A DNA stretch of 45,960 nucleotides, taken from NCBI GenBank assembly GCA_003852775.1, contig RDDZ01000009.1, forward strand, positions 1-45,960. Reading direction: 5' to 3'. Shown here one piece after another: positions 26,093 to 34,127 of the stretch. The position numbers and the translations under genes were made by a program. The notes beneath the pieces were generated by a model, which was given only the letters and a program-made list of their open reading frames with translations, was not told the DNA's origin and ran no database searches. Origin of the DNA: Microbacteriaceae bacterium (GTDB lineage Bacteria; Actinomycetota; Actinomycetes; Actinomycetales; Microbacteriaceae). The stretch's first letter is position 1. Every line of letters begins with the position of its first letter.

Positions 26093-27183
26093 CCGAGCCC
26101 CGCATCCCGGCAGGCGGCCTCGTAGGCCGAGCTGCACAGCTGTGCGAGCGAGAAGAAGCCGTCGGCGATCACGATCTCGGCGATCCGGTCGCGCGTGACG
26201 GGCAGCGGCTCGAGCAGGAACGATGGGATGCGCGCCTCGCCCACAGCGACCTCCACCTGCCCCGCGGGGTGGCGCCCGTGGACGAGCTCGATCGCGAGCT
26301 CGGCGGCCTTGTACGCCTGGGGGCGGAGGGCCTTGTAGACCGTCATGTACTGGTCGCCCATGAGGATGCGCTGGAGGCCCGCGAGTTCGGCGTCCTGGCC
26401 CGTGACGGGCGGGAGGGGCGAGACGCCCGCGGCCTTGAGCGACGCGATCGCGCCGCCCGCCGTCGGGTCGTTCGCGGCGTACACGCCGAGGATGCGCGAG
26501 CCGAAGCGCGTGATCTGGCCCGACACCCAGTCCTGGGCCTTCGCCGGATCCCAGCCGGGGGTGTCGAACTCGGCGAGCACCTCGTAGCCGCTCGCGTCGA
26601 TGACCTCGTGCGCGCCCTTCTTGAACTGCGACGCGTTGTTGTCGGTGGGCGACCCGTTCACCATGAGGATGCCGCCGTCGTCGGGATCGACGCCGAGCTC
26701 GTCGAGCCGGTCGACGAGGGCCTGGGCCTGGAGGCGGCCGACGAGCTCGTTGTCGAAGGAGATGTAGTACGCGACGTCGGGGCTCTGGATGAGGCGGTCG
26801 TACGCGATGACCGGGACGCCGCGCGCGCTCGCGAGCCCGACGACCGCCGCGGCGGAGACGCCGTCGAACGGGTCGAGTACGAGCACGCTCACGCCCTGGG
26901 TGAGCATCGACTCGGCCTGCTGCTGCTGCTTCGCGGCGTCGCCGTCGGCGTTCGCGTACAGCACCTGGCATCCGGGGCACAGCTCGACGATGCGCTCCTC
27001 GAAGTAGGGACGGTCGGCGCTCTCGTAGCGCGCCGTGACCGAGTCGGGGAGCAGGAGCCCGATCTTGGCGCGGTCGGGGTCGGCGGGGGACCCGCCCGCG
27101 ACCCCGTTCGTGCAGCCGGAGAGCACGAGGGCGGCGAGGAGGGCGGCGATCGCGAGGACGACCGCCCGGGGCACGCGCATCAT
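26089..27183 (-). CDS. Sugar ABC transporter substrate-binding lipoprotein, XylF-like
   Basis: Periplasmic-type binding protein anchored as a lipoprotein: N-terminal signal with lipobox LVLSGC at about residue 24. The mature part matches the XylF (D-xylose-binding) pattern: KIGLLLPDSVTARYESADRP, VLYANADGDAAKQQQQAESM, VLVLDPFDGVSAAAVV and VPVIAYDRLI. 364 residues. Two adjacent ATG codons (27183, 27180) are possible starts. First of three overlapping transporter genes and five bases after the ROK regulator, so it probably belongs to that operon. Substrate is inferred as xylose or a related pentose or alditol. Confidence 0.9.
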   Translation of the reverse strand: MMRVPRAVVLAIAALLAALVLSGCTNGVAGGSPADPDRAKIGLLLPDSVTARYESADRPYFEERIVELCPGCQVLYANADGDAAKQQQQAESMLTQGVSVLVLDPFDGVSAAAVVGLASARGVPVIAYDRLIQSPDVAYYISFDNELVGRLQAQALVDRLDELGVDPDDGGILMVNGSPTDNNASQFKKGAHEVIDASGYEVLAEFDTPGWDPAKAQDWVSGQITRFGSRILGVYAANDPTAGGAIASLKAAGVSPLPPVTGQDAELAGLQRILMGDQYMTVYKALRPQAYKAAELAIELVHGRHPAGQVEVAVGEARIPSFLLEPLPVTRDRIAEIVIADGFFSLAQLCSSAYEAACRDAGLG

Positions 27184-27187
27184 CGCG

Positions 27188-28393
27188 TCACCCGAGAGCC
27201 ACGCGGAGGTCGGGGGAACCGGCGACCGCGGGGAACGCGCTCGAGTGCTCGGCTGCCACCGCGAGCGCGCCGACGAGGGCGGCGCGGGGCCCCAGCTGTC
27301 CGGCGACGATCTCGGGTGCGGGGGCGAGGCGCGACGCGAGCGAGCGGTCCACGACCTGCCGGATGGGGCCGAGCAGGAGCTCGCCGGCCCGCGCGAGGTG
27401 GCCGCCCACGACCATGCGGGCGGGGTCGAACATGCTCGCGATGTTCGCGGCCGCGACGCCGATGTGGGCGCCCGCGTCGGCGATCGCGCGGATGCAGACG
27501 TCGTCGCCCGCCATGGCGCGCACGATGACGTCGCTCAGCTTGAGCCCCGAGTACCGCGTCGAGAGGGCCGTGACGATTGCGTCGCCGCCCGCGATGGCCT
27601 CAAGGCATCCGAGGTTGCCGCAGCGGCACAGCGGTCCGTTCTCGACGATGACCATGTGGCCGAACTCCCCGGCGCCGCCGCTCGCGCCGCGGTAGGCGCG
27701 TCCGGCGATGAGCACGCCCGCTCCGATGCCTTCGCTCACCTCGATGAACATCGCGTCGTCCTGTCCGCGGAGGGCTCCGAGACGGTGCTCGGCGAGCGCG
27801 GAGAGGTTCGAGGAGTTGTCGACGACCACGGGGACCCGCAGCGTCCGCTCGACGACGTCGCCGATCGGCACGCCCTCCCAGCCGCGCAGGATGCCGGGGC
27901 GCGCGACCATGCCGCTCGCGGCATCCATGGGTGCGGAGAGCGCGACGCCGACCGCGAGCAGCTCGTCGCGCTCGGCGGAGACGTTCTCGAGCATGTCGGC
28001 GACGAGCATCCCGACGCGACGGATCTCGTTGTCGGAGCGGTGGTCGCGCGCGAGCGGCATCTCGTGCTCGGCGACGACCGTGAGACTCGTGTCGGCGAGG
28101 GCGATGCGCAGCTGGCGCTGGGAGAAGTGGACGCCGCAGACGAGGCCCGACGCGTGCGCGAGCGTGACGTACTGGGCGCGGCGGCCGGAGCGCATCGACT
28201 TCGAGGTGCTCAGCACACCCGACTCGGACAGCTCCTTGACGATGTTGGAGACGGTCGCGGGGGAGAGGCCGGTGGCGCCAGCGAGCTCGACCTGCGTGAG
28301 TCCGCCGTGCTTCTTGACGGCGTCGACGATCCGGCCGCGATTCGCCTCGCGCAGAGACGTCTGCGACCCGGGGGTGCGCCGTCGGTCCGCCAT
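27188..28393 (-). CDS. ROK family transcriptional regulator (NagC/XylR type)
   Basis: Repressor with an N-terminal winged helix-turn-helix (residues about 12-75, NRGRIVDAVKKHGGLTQVEL and LSPATVSNIVKEL) and a ROK sugar-kinase-like domain. The zinc motif is CRCGNLGCLEA and the sugar-binding GEFGHM is present. 401 residues. ATG at 28393 is chosen because a TATCCT -10 hexamer ends seven bases upstream; the longer frame crosses the argG promoter. It begins the regulator-xylFGH run, so it likely controls its own operon in response to the imported sugar. Confidence 0.9.
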   Translation of the reverse strand: MADRRRTPGSQTSLREANRGRIVDAVKKHGGLTQVELAGATGLSPATVSNIVKELSESGVLSTSKSMRSGRRAQYVTLAHASGLVCGVHFSQRQLRIALADTSLTVVAEHEMPLARDHRSDNEIRRVGMLVADMLENVSAERDELLAVGVALSAPMDAASGMVARPGILRGWEGVPIGDVVERTLRVPVVVDNSSNLSALAEHRLGALRGQDDAMFIEVSEGIGAGVLIAGRAYRGASGGAGEFGHMVIVENGPLCRCGNLGCLEAIAGGDAIVTALSTRYSGLKLSDVIVRAMAGDDVCIRAIADAGAHIGVAAANIASMFDPARMVVGGHLARAGELLLGPIRQVVDRSLASRLAPAPEIVAGQLGPRAALVGALAVAAEHSSAFPAVAGSPDLRVALG

Positions 28394-28400
28394 GCCCGAC

Positions 28401-28406
28401 AGGATA
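28401..28406 (-). promoter_or_regulatory. -10 hexamer TATCCT before the ROK regulator operon
   Basis: On the minus strand TATCCT ends seven bases before the ATG at 28393. The transcript is probably leaderless. Confidence 0.5.
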
Positions 28407-28407
28407 C

Positions 28408-28423
28408 CGGCGGAAGGCCGCCG
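28408..28423. promoter_or_regulatory. Inverted repeat next to the ROK promoter, possible operator
   Basis: CGGCGG-AAGG-CCGCCG, a perfect 6-bp inverted repeat directly upstream of the ROK -10 hexamer, between the divergent ROK and argG genes. Position fits an autoregulatory operator, but GC-rich dyads are common here. Confidence 0.3.
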
Positions 28424-28488
28424 ATCGGGGGGATCCGCGCCGACCCGAACACGGGGGACCCGCGTCCGGCGGAGGGCTCCGGGGGTTC

Positions 28489-29943
<1,455 letters not shown>

Positions 29944-30019
29944 GTCCGCTCCGATCGGGGGTCGCATCCGTCGGTAGGCTGGCCCCTTTGGAGGCCACGC
30001 GAGAGAAGGGGATGCGACC

Positions 30020-30847
30020 ATGCGGGAGCTGCAGAGCGAGATCATCGAGGCCCTCGGCGTGACGCCGGAGATCGATCCGGCCGCGGAGGTCGCCCGCCGG
30101 CGCGACTTCCTCGTCGACTACCTGCGCGCCACGGGCGCGAAGGGGCTCGTGCTCGGCATCTCGGGCGGCCAGGACTCGTCGCTCGCAGGGCGGCTCTCGC
30201 AGCTCGCGGTCGAGCGCATCCGCGAGGCGGGCGGCGAGGCGACGTTCACGGCCGTGCGGCTGCCTTACCGCGTGCAGGCGGACGAGGACGACGCGCAGCT
30301 CGCGCTGAGCTTCATCCGCCCGGACGAGTCGGTCGTGTTCGACGTCGCGGGCGGCGTCGACGGCATCGCGGCCGAGTACGAGCGCGGGGCCGGGCACCCG
30401 CTCGCGGACTACCACAAGGGCAACGTCAAGGCGCGGGTGCGGATGGTCGCGCAGTACGCGATCGCGGGCGAGCGGGGTGCGCTCGTCGTCGGCACCGATC
30501 ACGCCGCCGAGGCCGTGACGGGCTTCTTCACGAAGTACGGCGACGGCGGCGCCGACATCCTGCCGCTCAGCGGTCTCACCAAGCGCCAGGGGCGCGCGCT
30601 CCTGCAGTACCTCGGGGCCCCCGCGCGGCTCTACGAGAAGGCGCCGACCGCCGACCTGCTCGACCAGCGTCCGGGCCAGGCCGACGAGACCGAGCTCGGC
30701 ATCACTTACGCCCAGATCGACACCTACCTCGAGGGCGGCGAGATCGACGAGGCCGCCGCCGAGGCGCTCGAGGCGCGCTTCCTCGCGACGCGGCACAAGC
30801 GCACCGTTCCGGTCGGGCCGGACGACGCGTGGTGGCGCGCGGGCTGA
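30020..30847 (+). CDS. nadE: NH3-dependent NAD+ synthetase
   Basis: Final step of NAD synthesis, amidating deamido-NAD with ammonia and ATP. 275 residues, the size of the ammonia-only form; no glutaminase domain. PP-loop [14 protein letters not shown] near residue 46, [34 protein letters not shown] and [16 protein letters not shown] are diagnostic. ATG at 30020 is preceded by GAGAAGGGGA (30002-30011). A TAGGCT hexamer at 29975-29980 may be its -10 box, which would give a leader of about 40 bases. Convergent with the alditol oxidase gene, which ends six bases away. Confidence 0.96.
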   Translation: MRELQSEIIEALGVTPEIDPAAEVARRRDFLVDYLRATGAKGLVLGISGGQDSSLAGRLSQLAVERIREAGGEATFTAVRLPYRVQADEDDAQLALSFIRPDESVVFDVAGGVDGIAAEYERGAGHPLADYHKGNVKARVRMVAQYAIAGERGALVVGTDHAAEAVTGFFTKYGDGGADILPLSGLTKRQGRALLQYLGAPARLYEKAPTADLLDQRPGQADETELGITYAQIDTYLEGGEIDEAAAEALEARFLATRHKRTVPVGPDDAWWRAG

Positions 30848-30853
30848 GCCGCG

Positions 30854-32068
30854 TCAGAGCGCGAGCTTCGCGCGCAGGAAGTCGTTGACGAACACCCCGT
30901 CGGGGTCGTGTGTGCGCGCGAGCGCGCGGAAGTCGTCGAATCGCGGGTAGAGCGGCGCGAGCCGCTCCGCGTCGGCGAGGAAGACCTTGCCCCAGTGCGG
31001 GCGGGCGCCGAGCGGGAGCAGGCGCTCCTCGAGGCGCGGCAGCATCGCCTCGACCGCGGGCTGGTCGGCGACCCACGTGAAGTGCAGACCCACGGCATTC
31101 GTCCCGGAGGCGCCGGAGAGCCACAGCCCGTCGGCCGCGATCTCGCGGAGCTCCGTGACGTGCAGGAGCGGACGGAGGTCGAGCGCGAGCTCCCGCACCG
31201 CACGGATGGCCTCGATCGCGGTCGCACGAGGGACGAGGTACTCGCTCTGCAGCTCCTCGCCCGCGGACGGTGTGAACTCGAGACGGAAGTGGGGCAGGCG
31301 CTCGAGCCACGGCCCCGCGACGCCCCGCTGCGGGGTCGAGGAGGCGGCGTCGACGCCCGCGATCGGGTGCATCTCGATGGGGGAGGGGCGCGCGCCGAGC
31401 ACGCTCGCCGGGGCCTCCCCGTCACGATCGACGCGGCGCTTGAGCCACAGCTGGTCGACGACGTCGGGCTCGCGCCACGTCGTGAAGAGGCTCACGCTGT
31501 AGCCGATCGAGGTGGCCTCGTCGAAGGCGTCGAGGAGTGCGTCGAGCGGCAGGTCGCGGTAGACGGTCTGCGCGACCTCGAAGCCGGGCTCGACGTCGAG
31601 GTCGAGGGCGACGACGATCCCGAGGGCGCCGAGCGCCACGACGGCTCCGTCGAAGGCGGCGTCGCCGCGGCGGAGCACGACGAGCTCGCCCGTCCCGTCG
31701 ACGAACTCGACCGCGCGCACTGCCGTCGCGAGCGAGCCGTTGCGCACGCCGGATCCGTGGGTGCCGGTCGCGACGGCGCCCGCCACCGAGATGTGGGGGA
31801 GCGAGGCGAGGTTGGCGAGGGCGAGCCCCTTCGCGTGGAGAACGCGTGCGAGCTCGCCGTAGCGGATGCCGGCCGGGACACGCGCGCTCGCGCGGTCGGG
31901 GGCGACGACGACGTCGCTCGGGTCGGCGAGACCCGCCGAGGAGACGAGCGTCCCGCGGGTGTCGGCGATGGGGGAGAAGGAGTGCCGCGTGCCGAGCGGC
32001 CGAACAGAGCCCGGTCGGGCGTCCCGCACGAGGGCGCGGACCTCGTCGACGTCGCGCGGCGTCGCCAC
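30854..32068 (-). CDS. FAD-dependent alditol (xylitol/sorbitol) oxidase, AldO-like, with abnormal start
   Basis: FAD oxidase of the AldO / arabinono-lactone oxidase group: oxidises alditols such as xylitol or sorbitol to aldoses with release of H2O2. Conserved blocks are PLGTRHSFS (His expected to bind FAD covalently), ASLPHISVAGAVATGTHGSG, GYSVSLFTTWREP, ERLPHFRLEFTPSAGEELQS and the C-terminal RPHWGKVF. From recall it follows Streptomyces AldO throughout. The family N-terminus NWAGN is encoded just upstream (32087-32101) in the same frame, but no ATG, GTG or TTG precedes it before the TGA at 32192-32194; the likely original start reads ACG (32111-32113). Coordinates use the first canonical start, GTG at 32068, which loses NWAGN. 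The gene may be impaired. Confidence 0.8.
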   Translation of the reverse strand: MATPRDVDEVRALVRDARPGSVRPLGTRHSFSPIADTRGTLVSSAGLADPSDVVVAPDRASARVPAGIRYGELARVLHAKGLALANLASLPHISVAGAVATGTHGSGVRNGSLATAVRAVEFVDGTGELVVLRRGDAAFDGAVVALGALGIVVALDLDVEPGFEVAQTVYRDLPLDALLDAFDEATSIGYSVSLFTTWREPDVVDQLWLKRRVDRDGEAPASVLGARPSPIEMHPIAGVDAASSTPQRGVAGPWLERLPHFRLEFTPSAGEELQSEYLVPRATAIEAIRAVRELALDLRPLLHVTELREIAADGLWLSGASGTNAVGLHFTWVADQPAVEAMLPRLEERLLPLGARPHWGKVFLADAERLAPLYPRFDDFRALARTHDPDGVFVNDFLRAKLAL

Positions 32069-32174
32069 GCGACCCGCGAACGCGAGGTTGCCCGCCCAGT
32101 TGCGCTCGGTCGTCCGTCTCCCGCCCTCCGCATGATCGTACGGGGGCGGGAGACGGATGTCGTCGAGCGCGGCG

Positions 32175-32348
32175 TCAGGCGGCGGCGGGGCTCAGGCGTC
32201 CGTCGACCATCTCGAGCACGCGGTCGCAGTACTCGAGCACGTCGTGGTCGTGGGTGACCATGACGACCGCGACGCCGGACTCGTGGGCGCGGTCGCGCAG
32301 GAGCTGCACGACCTCGTGGCTGCGTGCCCGGTCGAGGGCCGCGGTGGG
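32175..32348 (-). pseudogene. C-terminal fragment of an ABC-transporter ATPase
   Basis: The minus strand encodes PTAALDRARSHEVVQLLRD, then GVAVVMVTHDHDVLEYCDRV and LEMVDGRLSPAAA before a stop. This is the end of a LolD/MacB-type ATP-binding protein: the tail of the Walker B motif, D-loop and switch His (VTHD). Everything upstream (Walker A, signature) is missing. The homology stops inside Walker B at about 32348. A GCCGAC just beyond could be the Ala-Asp of ADEPTAALD after loss of four bases, but the sequence before that does not resemble an ABC signature. No partner permease is nearby. A decayed gene cut at the edge of the accessory segment. Confidence 0.75.
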
Positions 32349-32399
32349 TCGGCGTGCACCCGGGCCTGGTCGGGGTGCAGCGGGCGTTCACCCTTGACC

Positions 32400-32721
32400 G
32401 TTTCGAAACGCTCGTCCAACGCACCCCGCTGGCGTCACCCGTCTGGAGCTCCACCGAGAGATCCGACACCGTGTCGCCGTACTGTCCGTAGACCGCCTCC
32501 CAGGGGACGGCTCGCCAGCATGCGGCGAGATCGTGCTGCTGCCGATCGAAGTCCGCGGTCCCAGGTCGGGCCGTGAGGACAGGCGCAGGATTCTCTGCGA
32601 CGAATGCAGCGACCTCTGCCTCGTAGTCGGCTGGCGACGTTGTGCCTGGGTGTTCGCCCCCAGATCGCTTCGGGGCCTCGATCACGGGGCCGCTGGTCAG
32701 AACCAAGACCGTCACGTTCAT
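32400..32721 (-). pseudogene. Remnant reading frame of unknown protein, possibly truncated
   Basis: From an ATG at 32721 the minus strand gives about 105 residues with protein-like composition (VTVLVLTSGPVIEA, YEAEVAAFVAENPAPVLT, RQQHDLAACWRAVPWEAVY) and then runs out of frame into the ABC fragment. A neighbouring frame upstream (TDPGAEVWSKLGVTNE) could be its displaced N-terminus, which would imply a frameshift near 32715. No family is recognised. It may equally be chance open frame; low confidence. Confidence 0.3.
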
Positions 32722-32778
32722 TAGTGACGCCGAGTTTCGACCATACTTCCGCCCCCGGGTCGGTCACGGGAGACGCGG

Positions 32779-32818
32779 GGCCGGCGCAGCTCCCGCCACG
32801 GCGGGACCCGCGCCGGCC
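32779..32818. repeat. 40-base compound hairpin
   Basis: Outer stem GGCCGGCGC / GCGCCGGCC (9 bp), inner stem TCCCGCC / GGCGGGA (7 bp) with a two-base loop, separated by a 3x3 internal loop. Perfect pairing in both stems. No U tract. It precedes the two small unknown genes by about 80 bases and could be a terminator, an RNA leader element or a recombination-related site. Confidence 0.65.
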
Positions 32819-32895
32819 ACCACATCTCGGCGTAGATGCGGCAGGGGCGGAGGGGGTTCGAGTCAGCAGCGCTCCTGCATCGCAGGGGAACGGAG

Positions 32896-33141
32896 ATGGC
32901 TGATTATCCGGGGCGGCTCACGAGTTTTACCCCCGTGTTACTGAGCGGGGGTTGGGGCACTCACCTCCGGCCGCGCGCAGCGCTCATAGAGGCGATGGGG
33001 CCGGTATCCCACCGGCTCCGCGAGTGGGATACGGGCATGATCGCCGGGGGAGAGGTTCCGCAGCGTCAAGGGCGCTTCGCGTCGCTGCGCGAGGCCCTGA
33101 CGGGCCCCCTTGACGCAGCTGGCCGCGGAGATGGCCGATGA
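32896..33141 (+). CDS. Hypothetical protein overlapping structured DNA
   Basis: Possible 81-residue protein starting MADYPGRLTSFTPVLLSGG at an ATG preceded by GGGGAACGGAG. It ends with a TGA that overlaps the ATG of the next gene (ATGA), which supports a two-gene operon. No domain, membrane segment or signal peptide is recognised. Three perfect inverted repeats (32929-32952, 33004-33032, 33063-33116) fall inside the frame, so the DNA or RNA structure may be the selected feature and the protein may not be real. Confidence 0.35.
   Translation: MADYPGRLTSFTPVLLSGGWGTHLRPRAALIEAMGPVSHRLREWDTGMIAGGEVPQRQGRFASLREALTGPLDAAGRGDGR
32929..33116. repeat. Cluster of three perfect inverted repeats
   Basis: ACCCCCG / CGGGGGT (32929-32935 with 32946-32952), GTATCCCAC / GTGGGATAC (33004-33012 with 33024-33032) and GCGTCAAGGG / CCCTTGACGC (33063-33072 with 33107-33116). 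The last encloses a further stem GCTTCGCG / CGCGAGGC (33074-33081 with 33088-33095, one G-U). Together with the hairpins at 32779-32818 and 32872-32888 this makes a highly structured stretch of about 340 bases. Confidence 0.7.
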
Positions 33142-33512
33142 GCGCCGACTCGATCGCGCGGCACATCCGCAGGACGCTCAAGGTGCACCGCAGAACCGGC
33201 CGCCAGGCGATCCGGCTGGCCGATACTGACGCGGTGCTCGTTGCGGAGCTGCTGGAGCTCTACGCGGCGTTTGAGTGCGAACCACCGCGCGCCGCGATCT
33301 ACGACCGCCGCGCCGTGCTCTGGCGCGACGTATGCGCGCACGTCGCGGGGATGCTCAGCATCCCAGAGCGCACCGCCACGCAGCTCGTGGAGCTCGCCTC
33401 TGACGCCCTCGCCGTCGCGCCCGCGTTTCGCGTGCTCGACGGCACCGACGGGCCCCGGTATCTCACCTTCACCGGGGCGCAGACTCGACAGATTCGCCCG
33501 CTACGCCACTAG
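33138..33512 (+). CDS. Hypothetical protein
   Basis: A 124-residue basic protein, MSADSIARHIRRTLKVHRRT at the N-terminus, predicted to be mostly helical, with LADTDAVLVAELLELYAAFE, a central AVLWRDVCAHVAGMLSIPER and TATQLVELASDALAVAP before a short beta-like end. I recognise no family. Its ATG overlaps the stop of the frame before it. Size, helical character and Arg-rich start would suit a small plasmid- or phage-derived protein, but this is only an impression. Convergent with the membrane-protein gene that ends at 33589; the 76 bases between hold no clear terminator. Confidence 0.5.
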   Translation: MSADSIARHIRRTLKVHRRTGRQAIRLADTDAVLVAELLELYAAFECEPPRAAIYDRRAVLWRDVCAHVAGMLSIPERTATQLVELASDALAVAPAFRVLDGTDGPRYLTFTGAQTRQIRPLRH

Positions 33513-33588
33513 GGTCGAGAACGAGCGGATGCTGGTTAAGAGTGTTACCCGTTTCTTCACTATCGGGCACCGGGGGCACCGAGTTGCT

Positions 33589-34110
33589 TTACGCGACGGC
33601 GAGGAAGACGACAGCAAGCAGCAGATTGAGCGCAGCGGCTCCGAGGACAGTGAGCGGCGCCCAAGGAAGCCGGACGAGGAAGGCCGCCACGAGGCGGCCG
33701 ACGAGGGCGCAGAGGAACCCCGCGGCCGCAACGAACAGGCCGCCGATCATGATGTACGCCCCGAGGCCGCTCAGATCGGCTCCGACGAAGCTGCGTGGGT
33801 CGAGGGCGCCGATGAGCCCGATGAGTAGGCCCCCTGGGATGCCGAGCAGGGTGCTCGCGATCGCAGTCAGGAGGGCCTCGATGAATATGTTGGGAACATG
33901 CCGCTGGAGCCGTTTCAACAGCAGCAGCTCGAGGGGCGTGAGCGCGATCGCAACTAGCGCGCCGGTAGCGAAGTACGGCGCCTGCAGGAGCCAGAGCGGT
34001 GTCGGTCCTCCGAACTGCGCGCAGAAGAGAATGGCGATGAGGGCGACCGCGATGAGGTTGCCCGCGAGCAGCGGCAGGAATCGCGCACGCTCGCGGGCAA
34101 CCTCGATCAC
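33589..34110 (-). CDS. Multi-pass membrane protein of unknown family
   Basis: A 173-residue hydrophobic protein with about four membrane segments: LAGNLIAVALIAILFCAQF, YFATGALVAIALTPLELLLL, ALLTAIASTLLGIPGGLLIG and the C-terminal pair ending LLLAVVFLAVA. A short basic N-terminus (VARERARF) suggests it lies in the cytoplasm. GTG start at 34110 with GGAG five bases upstream. It follows the secreted-protein gene by 17 bases and is very probably in the same operon. Codons are less GC3-biased than in core genes. Candidate roles are export, anchoring or self-protection for the secreted protein, all inferred only from adjacency. Confidence 0.75.
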   Translation of the reverse strand: MIEVARERARFLPLLAGNLIAVALIAILFCAQFGGPTPLWLLQAPYFATGALVAIALTPLELLLLKRLQRHVPNIFIEALLTAIASTLLGIPGGLLIGLIGALDPRSFVGADLSGLGAYIMIGGLFVAAAGFLCALVGRLVAAFLVRLPWAPLTVLGAAALNLLLAVVFLAVA

Positions 34111-34127
34111 GTCTCCATGGTACGGGG

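Larger units (their letters stand above)
32349..32895. other. Gene-poor stretch at the left edge of the accessory segment
   Basis: About 550 bases without a convincing intact gene. It holds a 12-bp perfect palindrome CGTTTCGAAACG (32399-32410), short remnant frames on the minus strand (see 32400-32721), a compound hairpin at 32779-32818 and a smaller hairpin at 32872-32888. Codon choice is less uniform than in neighbouring core genes. Likely junction DNA from one or more insertions or deletions. Confidence 0.5.

Noticed and set aside
32849-32864. GGGGGTTCGAGTC resembles the T-arm of a tRNA gene.
   Set aside because: The complementary CCCCC arm is missing (CAGCA follows), and no D or anticodon arm can be drawn upstream. 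It might be an old attachment-site scar, but nothing supports a tRNA.
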